DNA of 64,000 nt from DAOUEX01 sp034430235 (GTDB lineage Bacteria; Chloroflexota; Anaerolineae; UBA2200), in NCBI GenBank assembly GCA_964478075.1, contig CAYZGO010000005.1, forward strand, positions 62,001 to 126,000, given 5' to 3'. The notes under the pieces were generated by a model. The model saw only the letters and a list, made by a program, of their open reading frames with translations. It had not been told where the DNA came from and ran no database searches. This document shows, in pieces, positions 33,230 through 41,386 of this stretch (position 1 is its first letter; every line of letters starts with the position of its first letter). A program made the position numbers and the translations under genes.

Positions 33230-34222
33230 TCATACCCAGACAACCTCGTGTTTCCGGCCCGACTCTAGTAATCGCTGCGCCAGAAGCACTGCCCGTAAAG
33301 CCTCCTCGCCATCGATCTGAGGAGCAGTGTCATGCTCAATAGCCTCGACGAAAGACTCGAGCTCAGCCAGCAGAGGCTCTTTGCGTTTGATATTGTGACG
33401 TATCTTCCGGCCCTCGCTGACGCCCATAATGGCCAATCCTTCCCAGTTGCCATTGAGGTAATCGTTTTCATAGAAGTAGAGATCCTGCGTCAGATAGTTG
33501 ACTGAGAACATGCCCTTCTCGCCAATCAAAGACAACTCTCTGATCTTGGTAGGCGTCAGCCAGTTGATGTCCAGGATGCCAACCGTGCCATCCTCGAACC
33601 TTAGAATCCCAGTCAGTAAATCCTCGTGTTTGGGATGGATCTCGCGCTGTGTCTCCGCATAGACGCTTTTAACCTGAGAACCTGTCAGGTATTCCAGCAA
33701 GTTCAGTTCGTGCGTCGCCAGGTCAATCACCACACCCACATCTTCGACGCGGGGGGGAAAAGGCCCCACACGACGGGCGTGGATTTGAAAGATGCGCCCC
33801 AGTTGTCTAGCATCAAGTTGCTTCTTCAACTCTATGACCGCCGGATTGAAGCGTTCGATGTGCCCAACAGCAAGCTTGACCCCCTCGCATTGCGCGCAGT
33901 CTATGATCTCCCGCCCGTCCTCAATGCAAGTTGATATGGGCTTCTCCACGAAGACGTGCACTCCCCGCTTCACGGCCATAACTGCCACCTCTCGATGGAA
34001 ATGAGTGGGAACAGCGACCGAGACCAGGTCTGGTTTCTCCTCATCCAACATCTGCACATAGTCAGTGTAGACGTGCGCTTTGTAAGTGCGGGCGATTGGC
34101 TCCAGAGCCCTGGCATCCAAGTCTGCTGCTGCTACTAACCTCGCACCCTCCATCTGCGCGTAGACACGGGCATGGTTGCGCCCCATCATGCCTATACCAA
34201 TGACGGCTGCTTTCAGGACCAT
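33230..34222 (-). CDS. Gfo/Idh/MocA-family dehydrogenase, probably sugar-nucleotide type
   Basis: A 330-residue NAD(P)-dependent oxidoreductase. The Rossmann motif GIGMMGRNH is at 9-17, the EKP motif with K94 in VFVEKPIS, and the catalytic-type histidine block DLATHELNLLEYL near 180. Related enzymes oxidise C3 of UDP-GlcNAc-type sugars, and the product is aminated by a DegT aminotransferase. That aminotransferase gene overlaps this start by 10 bp, which supports a 3-amino-sugar pathway for the polysaccharide. The exact substrate is not decided by sequence. Last gene of its operon. Confidence 0.88.
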   Translation of the reverse strand: MVLKAAVIGIGMMGRNHARVYAQMEGARLVAAADLDARALEPIARTYKAHVYTDYVQMLDEEKPDLVSVAVPTHFHREVAVMAVKRGVHVFVEKPISTCIEDGREIIDCAQCEGVKLAVGHIERFNPAVIELKKQLDARQLGRIFQIHARRVGPFPPRVEDVGVVIDLATHELNLLEYLTGSQVKSVYAETQREIHPKHEDLLTGILRFEDGTVGILDINWLTPTKIRELSLIGEKGMFSVNYLTQDLYFYENDYLNGNWEGLAIMGVSEGRKIRHNIKRKEPLLAELESFVEAIEHDTAPQIDGEEALRAVLLAQRLLESGRKHEVVWV

Positions 34223-35283
34223 CGACTATTCACTCCTTCCACGATTCTGTCCAAGTCCTCCTGGGTCAAGGCAGGATGGACTGGCAAGGACAAGACTTCT
34301 CGGCTGACCTTCTCTGCCACCGGCAGGCGATCCGTATAACCCAATTGCTGATAGGCAATCTGCTTGTGTACTGGCAACGGATAGTAGATGCCAGTGGCAA
34401 TGCCCCGTTCTCGCAAGTGATCAGCCAGATGATCACGGCCGTCTGGCACACGGATGCTGTATTGGTGGTACACATGCCGAGAGCCGTTAGTCTCACAGGG
34501 TGTTATAACGCCCTTGAGCTTTTGGGTCAAGTACTCTGCGTTCACCCGACGTGCAGCGGTAAAGCTCTCCAGTTTGCCCAACTGCACCAGGCCAATTGCC
34601 GCCTGAATTTCAGTCATGCGAAAGTTGTAGCCAATGATCTCGTGATAGTAACGCTGCCGCTGACCGTGATTGCGAATAAGCCGAGCACGGTCGGCCAGCT
34701 CATCATCGTTCGTAGTAAGGATGCCCCCTTCAGCCGTGGTGATGTTCTTGGTCGGATAGAACGAGAAGCAGCCGGTGCCAAAGCTCCCCACCTTTCGCCC
34801 TCCCACGGTAGCTCCATGCGCCTGGCACGCATCCTCAATCACCACCAGCCCGTGCCGTGCGGCAATGTCCATTATTGCCTCCATGTTACAAGGGTTGCCA
34901 AAGATGTGAACGGGGAGGATAGCCCTAGTGCGCGGTGTTATCGCTGCCTCAATCAAGTGTGGATTTATGTTATAGGTGCGCTCATCAATATCGGCAAATA
35001 CCGGCTTTGCCCCAGCGAACAACACCGCGTTGGCCGAAGCGATGAACGTAAACGGTGTGGTAATGACTTCGTCCTCCGGGCCAATGCCATAGGCTAGGAC
35101 CGCCGTCTGGAGCGCAGTCGTTCCCGATGAGGTAGCCACTGCGTGCTTCACCCCACAGAAGGCTGCAAACGTCTTTTCGAACGCTTCAACCTTTGGTCCC
35201 TGTGCAAGTTGCCTGGAATCAATCACTTCCAGAACCGCTTGCTTCTCTTCATCTCCTAGCAATGGGATGGAGATTGGTATCAT
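34213..35283 (-). CDS. DegT/DnrJ/EryC1-family PLP aminotransferase
   Basis: A 356-residue aminotransferase with the family order: SGTTALQTAVLA near 53, the VIEDACQAHGA block (148-158), and the PLP-binding lysine K179 in FYPTKNITTAEGG. The C-terminal part has YHQYSIRV and GIYYPLPVHKQ. Members transaminate keto-sugar nucleotides using glutamate. It overlaps the Gfo/Idh gene by 10 bp, giving an oxidise-then-aminate pair. A GAGG precedes the ATG. The 444-bp gap upstream suggests a promoter there but none was recognised. Confidence 0.92.
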   Translation of the reverse strand: MIPISIPLLGDEEKQAVLEVIDSRQLAQGPKVEAFEKTFAAFCGVKHAVATSSGTTALQTAVLAYGIGPEDEVITTPFTFIASANAVLFAGAKPVFADIDERTYNINPHLIEAAITPRTRAILPVHIFGNPCNMEAIMDIAARHGLVVIEDACQAHGATVGGRKVGSFGTGCFSFYPTKNITTAEGGILTTNDDELADRARLIRNHGQRQRYYHEIIGYNFRMTEIQAAIGLVQLGKLESFTAARRVNAEYLTQKLKGVITPCETNGSRHVYHQYSIRVPDGRDHLADHLRERGIATGIYYPLPVHKQIAYQQLGYTDRLPVAEKVSREVLSLPVHPALTQEDLDRIVEGVNSRWS

Positions 35284-35354
35284 GCTTTTGCCTCACTTGA
35301 CAAGTGCCTGGTGTGAAAAAGGTTACCAGTTTACGGTTGGCAGTTGACAGCCTG

Positions 35355-35476
35355 TGTTTGTAGTGCGCAAGTGGGGTGCTCCCGCGCCCAATACGAACCT
35401 TTTCAGCTAATTCAGCCCTTGTTTGTAGTGCGCAGGTAGGGCGCTCGCGCGCCTACTGCGAACCCTTTCAGTCAAT
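35355..35476. repeat. 65-bp tandem repeat with palindromes
   Basis: Two diverged units with a 65-base period, each beginning TGTTTGTAGTGCGCA. The second unit holds a hairpin (GTAGTGCGCAGG to CCTACTGCGAAC). It is related in sequence style to 25224-25287. The surrounding gap 35284-35727 has no supported gene. Confidence 0.7.
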
Positions 35477-35727
35477 TCTCATCCATCGGTATGCCAGGCG
35501 AGAGCGCGGCCGGGGAGCTTATATGAGAAAGCGCTAATGAGTGCGCTGCGTCAGCTCCATTCGTGTGTGAGAACTCGTGGACGGCCTCTTCCTTGCGAAG
35601 TCTACAACAGAGTGGTGAATGCTCGATGAAAATGCCCCGTGGCGCAGCTGACAGTTTTGCAACCTTGACATGGAACAGTAAGTAAGGTTCGAGGGGCACC
35701 CGAGCAGCCAGCGGTCAACGTAACCCA

Positions 35728-36177
35728 TCAGATGGCAACCAAATACTCCGCAATCACCTCGTGAATGTGGCACTCCGGTGGTTGATAGCGGCTGAATTGC
35801 ATCGCTTGAACCCGGTGAATGGCATCCCCCAACTGCTCTAGATCCTTGCACCAGAGAAGATAGTTCTGTGCAGCAAAGATGCTGAGCAGGTGCTCCTGAT
35901 GACGACCGTACGTCGCCGGATTGACCACGCAGATCAGTTTCTTCCCGCGTTCCAGTGCCTCCACAATAGTCCCCAATCCCCCATGCCCCACAATGATTTC
36001 GGCCTCATCGTAATAGCTAACCAAAGATGGAGCGAAGCGAAAGAAACTGCCACGCCTTGGTGTGTATTCCCCTAGGCCAATCTGCATCACTACCTCAGTG
36101 CCAAGATGTGGGGCAAGCTCATCCATTCTGGCGATCAACGCGTCAAAGTCGGTCGAACCAACAGTCACAAAAATCAT
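35728..36177 (-). CDS. PssE/Alg13-like glycosyltransferase catalytic subunit
   Basis: The start is ATG 36175-36177, one base after the stop of the PssD-like gene. The 149-residue protein matches the C-terminal half of GT28/MurG-type transferases: MIFVTVGSTDFDALIARMDE, then IIVGHGGLGTIVEALERGKKLI and RHQEHLL, the nucleotide-sugar-binding region. It works with a separate membrane-bound acceptor subunit (PssD/Alg14 type), which is encoded just upstream. Together they should add the second sugar to the lipid-linked repeat unit. Confidence 0.9.
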   Translation of the reverse strand: MIFVTVGSTDFDALIARMDELAPHLGTEVVMQIGLGEYTPRRGSFFRFAPSLVSYYDEAEIIVGHGGLGTIVEALERGKKLICVVNPATYGRHQEHLLSIFAAQNYLLWCKDLEQLGDAIHRVQAMQFSRYQPPECHIHEVIAEYLVAI

Positions 36178-36178
36178 C

Positions 36179-36658
36179 TCAACACAACCTGCCTGCGTAG
36201 GTGGCTTTGGGACATACGGGCAGCAACTCTGGCCACTGCACGAAGAACAGATCGGCAAAACGGTACAGGATCTTGCCGCTGGCGGATAGGGCAAAGACAC
36301 GTGAACCGGTCTCAATATAGATGACCTTGATGCCGAGAAGCTTCGCCAATAAGGAGGCAGGCACAGCGGGCCCAGGACCAGTGCTGATAATGGCCTGGGG
36401 GCGAATACGCACAAGGGCCACCAAAGCCTGTAAAGCGGACACCAGGGTACGCAGGATCACTACAGGCAGGCTGGTATGTTTCCAACGCGGCCGCGTTACA
36501 CGATAGACCGCGCCTGGCACCCTGATCTTCTTCACTGATAGCTCGTCGTCTGCGGAGACCAAGTAGCGGTACTCATATCCAGGCCCTAGTAGATTCACGA
36601 GGCGGATCATCTCTTTGGTATGACCACCCGAGCCCAACACAATCAAAAGCTTCACCAT
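36179..36658 (-). CDS. PssD/Alg14-like glycosyltransferase membrane subunit
   Basis: A 159-residue protein with the Alg14 signature: LIVLGSGGHTKEMIRLVN at the N-terminus, YRYLVSADDELSVKK, and IISTGPGPAVPASLLAKLLG with KVIYIETGSRV. The family recruits the Alg13-type catalytic partner to the membrane. The neighbouring gene gives that partner with a one-base gap, which supports a heterodimer. It overlaps the end of the upstream GT4 gene by a few bases. Confidence 0.9.
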   Translation of the reverse strand: MVKLLIVLGSGGHTKEMIRLVNLLGPGYEYRYLVSADDELSVKKIRVPGAVYRVTRPRWKHTSLPVVILRTLVSALQALVALVRIRPQAIISTGPGPAVPASLLAKLLGIKVIYIETGSRVFALSASGKILYRFADLFFVQWPELLPVCPKATYAGRLC

Positions 36659-37638
36659 AGCTCTTCATAGATCCGCAGCAGGTTGTCCACAGTAGCATCC
36701 AGCCCCAGATGCTGAACAGCGCGCCGGCCATCAGTGCGCTTGCCTCTGTCCAGTGCCAGTCTGAGCTTTTGCGCCATGTCGGCAGGCTCCCTTCGGCAGA
36801 TGTAACAGCCTTCCGTGTCCCCGATCACCTGGGCCACGTCACCAACATCCACGGAGACAATGGGCAAATTGCAGGCCATAGCCTCTTTGATCACCACTGG
36901 TGAACCTTCAAAATCGGAAGCCAGTACCAATACGTCAGAGGCATTCATGTATAGTGGGATGCGCTCGTGTGGCTGGCCTGTAGCGACGATTAGTTCCACC
37001 CTCTCGTCCTCACGGCGCAGTCTCTCGTCCCCCGAGAGGCGCAGCATCTCCACTGCAGCCTCTATCACATCCAGGCGCTTCTCCGGTCGCAACAGACCAG
37101 CGAAAAGGACCAGCTTTTTGTCAGGCGCCAAGTTCAATTTCGTCCGCGCCGTTTGCTTTGGCTGCGGCCTGAATAACTCCAGGTTCACGCCACAGGGGAT
37201 AACGTCGACCCGTGGCAACCCCAGAGCACGCTGCATCCCCCTGGACGTGACTATCACCCTGTCCACTAGGCGTGACACAACCCACGAAAGAGGTGCCGTC
37301 CACCCCTGCAGTACTTCGATGCCATGATGCGTGAGCAGGATGGGGTATCTGCACTGCAGCCTGGCGACGATGCCGGAGAATACGTAGTGGGCGTGTATCA
37401 AATCATACCGGTACTCATGTAGGCGACGTCGGAAGCTGCGTGCGCCGTCTACATAGCTCAATTTCCGTCTCTTACCACCTACAACAAGGACATCCACATC
37501 CAAGTCACGCGCGCGCAGACCTTCGACCTGTTCCTGAATGAATGTGCCAAAATCAGGGTTCTGCGCGTCGGGGTACATATTCGTGACAACGAGCACCCGG
37601 CGTCTGGTTTCTTGACCGGGAACCGGATTCGTTTTCAC
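36652..37638 (-). CDS. GT4-family glycosyltransferase
   Basis: Start taken at GTG 37638, directly after GAGG and just past the deacetylase stop; an upstream ATG (37707) would overlap that gene by 65 bp. The ~328-residue protein has the two-Rossmann GT-B arrangement: VLVVTNMYPDAQNPDFG, LTHHGIEV, GLLRPEKRLDVIEAA (start of the C-terminal domain), and the E-x7-E-type motif FEGSPVVIKEAMACNLPIV. Retaining transferase of the GT4 group, acting at the membrane on the repeat unit; substrate not known. Confidence 0.88.
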   Translation of the reverse strand: MKTNPVPGQETRRRVLVVTNMYPDAQNPDFGTFIQEQVEGLRARDLDVDVLVVGGKRRKLSYVDGARSFRRRLHEYRYDLIHAHYVFSGIVARLQCRYPILLTHHGIEVLQGWTAPLSWVVSRLVDRVIVTSRGMQRALGLPRVDVIPCGVNLELFRPQPKQTARTKLNLAPDKKLVLFAGLLRPEKRLDVIEAAVEMLRLSGDERLRREDERVELIVATGQPHERIPLYMNASDVLVLASDFEGSPVVIKEAMACNLPIVSVDVGDVAQVIGDTEGCYICRREPADMAQKLRLALDRGKRTDGRRAVQHLGLDATVDNLLRIYEELW

Positions 37639-37642
37639 GGCC

Positions 37643-38374
37643 TCATATGCGTTGGGCGGTGTCTTGCGCCTTGAAGAACTCCACGATCGCTCTGTGTTCC
37701 GAATCAATCCTATCCCTGCCCTGAGTCAAAAGCTGTTGTTTGATGTACTCAAAGACTTCTTCCCTCGTTTTGGGTCTAGAATGCCACCAAATGGGATGGA
37801 TAAGCATCTGGCTTCGAGGATTATCCCTAAAGAAAGCATACAGATTCTGCACTCCAAACATCATCCGGCTGTCACTGACATAGGCAATGTCCTTAAAGAA
37901 GGCGCGGCTGTAAGCGTCAACGTATCCGGGAATCCCCGGGTTCATACCTGACTCCGTCGGCTTATGCTGAGATATGGCCGTAATCTTGATGCTAAGATGG
38001 TCCTCCAGGCAAGCAATAAAGGTACTAATTCGACGGTATTGATCTTTGGGTGTAAGCCTATCAAACCCGGTACAGTCATAGTGAAGACCGACCTCGTGCC
38101 CCATCGCAACGATCCTTCTCATAGATTGAACATTGTCCTCCCACAAAGCACTATAATATGGCGATGTCAGCAGTACGAAAAAAGTGGATTTGATTCCTTT
38201 CTGGTACTCGAGTGTCGCCATCTCTTCTGCCTTGGGCACAGAAAAGTCAATGTCGTGCCGCAAGATAACATACGGACCCGATTCTGGAAAATCTCGAAAG
38301 GGGCCGATTCGATAGGCGAGATGCCTAATGTATTCCAACAGCTCCAGATAACTCTTGTAACTAAAGTCTATCAT
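37643..38374 (-). CDS. Polysaccharide deacetylase-like protein
   Basis: A 243-residue protein of the NodB/CE4-like barrel. It has LRHDIDFSVPKAEEMA (Asp pair of the metal-site motif), STFFVLLTS, and GHEVGLHYDCTGFD in place of the usual HSxxH. ISQHKPTESGMNPG and the DSRMMFG region follow. The HxxxH metal motif is altered (GHEVGLH), as in other divergent polysaccharide-locus members that may deacetylate or only bind glycans. The stop is followed by the GT4 gene and the start overlaps the acyltransferase gene by 4 bp. Confidence 0.75.
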   Translation of the reverse strand: MIDFSYKSYLELLEYIRHLAYRIGPFRDFPESGPYVILRHDIDFSVPKAEEMATLEYQKGIKSTFFVLLTSPYYSALWEDNVQSMRRIVAMGHEVGLHYDCTGFDRLTPKDQYRRISTFIACLEDHLSIKITAISQHKPTESGMNPGIPGYVDAYSRAFFKDIAYVSDSRMMFGVQNLYAFFRDNPRSQMLIHPIWWHSRPKTREEVFEYIKQQLLTQGRDRIDSEHRAIVEFFKAQDTAQRI

Positions 38375-39534
38375 TGTTGTTCCCCTCTCATTCGCAGGCT
38401 AAGGCGGCGCAAGTTGGCCAGCGGAAGGGACTGGAAGGGTTTGTCTGTGAAGATGCGAATGGCCCGGTGTCGGAGGTAATCGCGCAAATCCTCGGCTATT
38501 CTCCCCGGCTCTCCTGCAACGACTTCGTTGGCTAGGTCAAAATCACATTTTCCAGAACACTGCGCTGAAACAGTACCAAAGGAAAGCGTGATATCGGCCT
38601 TCGCATGCAGAGGAGACTGACCACCAACTGGAATGTAGCAAATCGTTTCCTGCTGATTCTCAAACTCGACGGTGACGCAGTTCTCGCCCGCCAGAAAGTC
38701 ATGGATAATTCGCACCCCCTTGGATGCTAGTGTCGTGAGGTAATCGGCAAGGATTGCTCTGATCAAGGAATCTGTCTCGCTATCATCAAGTGAAGGGGGG
38801 TAGCTATCAGGTCCTTTACGTATCCTGGCGGGATTGCCCACTGCCAGGCAGTGATCAGGGACATCATTGAGTACTAGCGAAGCTGCTCCAACTGTACTGT
38901 AGTCGCCGATGGTGACGCCTGGCAGAACAACGGAATTGAGATAGATAACAACATGGTGTCCGACATAAATAGGCCCAAACTTGGTAGGATATCCCAAAAG
39001 AGCTGGCTGCCACGCACCGTGGGTCAACAACACAACGTTATAGCTTAGCGCAGTGTTGCTGCCAATCCTGACCTCCTCCGCGAGATTGATGTAAGACCTA
39101 CCAAATATCGAGGTCCTATCTCCAATGGTGAGATACGAGTGTGGGCCCCTAGCTCCACCACCACCTATCACAACTTCACTCTCCACCCAAAGGAACTCTC
39201 CACTTTTGAAGCCCTGGCCCATTATGTTGACACGATTTCCTATCTGAGAGCGCGGGCCAAGGCGAAAATACTCGTTTAGCGCAACCTCCAACGAATGGCC
39301 AGTAGAGCATCCATTCTCACAGACAATACGTGGGCAGAGGATTACACTGTTAGAACCTATCGCGCAGCCAGTCCCCAGTTCCAACTTGTCGCAGACTATC
39401 TCCACATTGTCACCCACGCGAACGCCTTTTTCCAAGACAACTTCTTCGCCTCGAATGAAGCTATTTGCTCCTATCGTCACATCAGTGTCAACGCTCACTC
39501 TGGAAGCCTCTATTTGGTCTCTTACCCTGCACAT
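38371..39534 (-). CDS. Left-handed beta-helix acyltransferase with extra C-terminal domain
   Basis: A 387-residue protein. The first ~230 residues are hexapeptide repeats (for example VTIGANSFIRG, IGSNSVILCP, LTIGDRTSIFG, RIGSNTALSYN, YVGHHVVIYLNSVVLPGVTIGDYSTVGAASLV) with H-rich loop THGAW as a likely catalytic histidine region and an AVGNPARIRKG end, as in xenobiotic/maltose-type O-acetyltransferases. The remaining ~150 residues form an extra domain (SETDSLIRAILADYL to the end) of unknown fold. Such enzymes O-acetylate sugars of the repeat unit or a nucleotide sugar precursor. Confidence 0.83.
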   Translation of the reverse strand: MCRVRDQIEASRVSVDTDVTIGANSFIRGEEVVLEKGVRVGDNVEIVCDKLELGTGCAIGSNSVILCPRIVCENGCSTGHSLEVALNEYFRLGPRSQIGNRVNIMGQGFKSGEFLWVESEVVIGGGGARGPHSYLTIGDRTSIFGRSYINLAEEVRIGSNTALSYNVVLLTHGAWQPALLGYPTKFGPIYVGHHVVIYLNSVVLPGVTIGDYSTVGAASLVLNDVPDHCLAVGNPARIRKGPDSYPPSLDDSETDSLIRAILADYLTTLASKGVRIIHDFLAGENCVTVEFENQQETICYIPVGGQSPLHAKADITLSFGTVSAQCSGKCDFDLANEVVAGEPGRIAEDLRDYLRHRAIRIFTDKPFQSLPLANLRRLSLRMRGEQQ

Positions 39535-39577
39535 TTCGACTGCCTCTTTTAAGGAAGACGGCGACTGATATCTGCGC

Positions 39578-41386
39578 CTACATCCGTTGTCCCGGGTTCT
39601 TCAAGAACAGACCGTTGATCAGCGTATGATAGTCAGCAAAGTAGGTGCTTAGAACCTGATAGACGACGTTATCACTGATCTGTTCCCAGTCGTGGCTGGC
39701 ATCCACCCTCTGCAGTCCATAGAGGTGGGTCAAGCGCTGATAGGCGGCGGACTGGGCAGCCAGGAAGCTTGCAGGCATCCCGTCTGGCGAGCGCGACCGC
39801 GCTGTCTCCGGTGACACATCAAGCCAATATGCCACTCTCGGACGCAGGCTGAGCACGCGCAGTATCTTGGCCGCCAATCGCCTTTCGATGGACGTTTCAT
39901 CAAAGTACGCCGCCCACTCGGCGAGAGCATCGTAGACGTAGCGATCACAGATGACCACGCGACCGCGCAGGAGAGGCAAGGTAACACGCCTCATGTACCG
40001 AAGCAGTAGCTCAATTGCTGTGAGCCACGACCACCCCCAGCGTATCCAGGGTAAGCGAAATCGTTGCTGTCTTGATCGCACCTTGACTTCCGTGGTTTTG
40101 GTAGAGACGTAGCATGCTACGTCTCCACGAAATCTAGTGAACAAACCCACCAGACGCGAAGAGCCGCCTCGGCTCCACACGTAGCTGGCCTGGAGATGAC
40201 AGGTCTCAAAAGCCGCCTGCAGTGCCTTAGCTTGTGTCGTCTTGCCACAGCCGTCCATACCGCTGAATGTAACCAACATAGCTGGCTGGCTGTGAATGTG
40301 TAGACGCAGCTTGGTGCCATTGCCAGTGTGTACCGCCAGGTCCTTGAGCTTGCGCACAGTGCTTCGCGTAGGGTCGCGCACCAACTTACCATAGAAGAGG
40401 ATTTTACTGAAGACAAAGGGGATGCGCAACGGCATCTCCCTGACACCAGCCTCACCGTCGTTCCATTCCCTGCTGCAGAGCGCAGTCAGCGCACCTGGGC
40501 CCAGGTATCGTTCCAGCCGCGCTCGTGTCCAGGCAGGGAGCGCATGCCATGCACGTTCCAGTATCGCCAACGGCACAAGGCTTTCGCCGTACAGTGCACG
40601 CTCCTGATAAGCACAGAGGAGCAAGGACACGTTCAGACCGTCACGCCACCCTCGCCACGTTGCTATGCGGTAGACCTCATCCCATTCTACACCCCGCCGC
40701 AGACAGTGCGCATACTTGATCACATCCAGCAATGCCACGCGCTTGTCCTCATAAAAGTAGTGTGCCAACGTGGTCACCAGCGCATCTTCTGGAGCCGGAA
40801 CGATAACCAGAGGGTCATCATCGGCCACCCGACAGCGCTTCCAAAGGGTCTCTTCATCGAGGAATGACACCATCCAGCCCACGTGCTCGTGCACATGAAT
40901 CGCAGAAATCGAGCGGCCCGCGTGAAACCTGCGAAACAGGCACTTGAGCGGCTCCTCAACGTTCTTCAGTTCCACATAGCCCAGTTCGCACAAGACGGCC
41001 CTGACTCGTTCTACATCATGCGGCCTGTAGAGCAGGTCGAGATTATCACTCCTATAGGGAAAAGATGGCGCCAGACCCACCGATTTAATCATAACGTCCT
41101 TGATGCCCTCAGCGGCAAGCGCCTCCTTCACCAGTTTGTACTCTGCGCGCAGGCTTTCGAGTTCTCCCCCCTCCGCACGGCGAGCAGCCCGGAACAGCGG
41201 ATCGCTGAGCAAGCGAGGGCCTCCTTCGGATTCAGCCAGTGACACCAAGGGCACTTTGTTCTTCCGCAAGATTCTTAGAACGGTCTGCACATCGCAGGCT
41301 GACCAGGGCAACTCGCGCTGCGAAACCCGCAGTGGGTCGGCCAAATACGCAGCACAAAGCTCCTCCGGCGAAAAATGGCGCCGCAT
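39578..41386 (-). CDS. Nucleotidyltransferase-like / thymidylate-kinase-like fusion protein
   Basis: The start is ATG 41384-41386, overlapping the upstream GT stop by one base (TGATG); a longer frame upstream was rejected. The 602-residue protein has an N-terminal putative nucleotidyltransferase domain (about 30-310: MIKSVGLAPSFPYRSDNLDLL, KYAHCLRRGVEWDEV) and a C-terminal P-loop kinase of the dTMP-kinase type (370-590): FSGMDGCGKTTQAKAL, DRYVYDALAEW with DR at 481-482, and YWLDVSPETARSR as lid. Similar fusions occur in polysaccharide loci; the substrate is unknown. A 28-bp palindrome at 40101-40128 lies inside the kinase part and is translated in frame. Confidence 0.83.
   Translation of the reverse strand: MRRHFSPEELCAAYLADPLRVSQRELPWSACDVQTVLRILRKNKVPLVSLAESEGGPRLLSDPLFRAARRAEGGELESLRAEYKLVKEALAAEGIKDVMIKSVGLAPSFPYRSDNLDLLYRPHDVERVRAVLCELGYVELKNVEEPLKCLFRRFHAGRSISAIHVHEHVGWMVSFLDEETLWKRCRVADDDPLVIVPAPEDALVTTLAHYFYEDKRVALLDVIKYAHCLRRGVEWDEVYRIATWRGWRDGLNVSLLLCAYQERALYGESLVPLAILERAWHALPAWTRARLERYLGPGALTALCSREWNDGEAGVREMPLRIPFVFSKILFYGKLVRDPTRSTVRKLKDLAVHTGNGTKLRLHIHSQPAMLVTFSGMDGCGKTTQAKALQAAFETCHLQASYVWSRGGSSRLVGLFTRFRGDVACYVSTKTTEVKVRSRQQRFRLPWIRWGWSWLTAIELLLRYMRRVTLPLLRGRVVICDRYVYDALAEWAAYFDETSIERRLAAKILRVLSLRPRVAYWLDVSPETARSRSPDGMPASFLAAQSAAYQRLTHLYGLQRVDASHDWEQISDNVVYQVLSTYFADYHTLINGLFLKNPGQRM
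40101..40128 (-). repeat. 28-bp near-perfect palindrome inside the kinase domain
   Basis: The element is GTAGAGACGTAGCATGCTAC plus GTCTCCAC, a palindrome with one mismatch. It encodes about nine residues (GDVACYVST on the minus strand) between the P-loop and the DR motif of the kinase. Palindromes of this GTAGAGACG type are dispersed repeats in many bacteria, so this is probably an insertion kept in frame. Confidence 0.85.

Noticed and set aside
33230..35283. Naming the amino-sugar pair as a specific pathway (for example WbpB/WbpE)
   Set aside because: The families match but substrate-determining residues cannot be judged from sequence alone.
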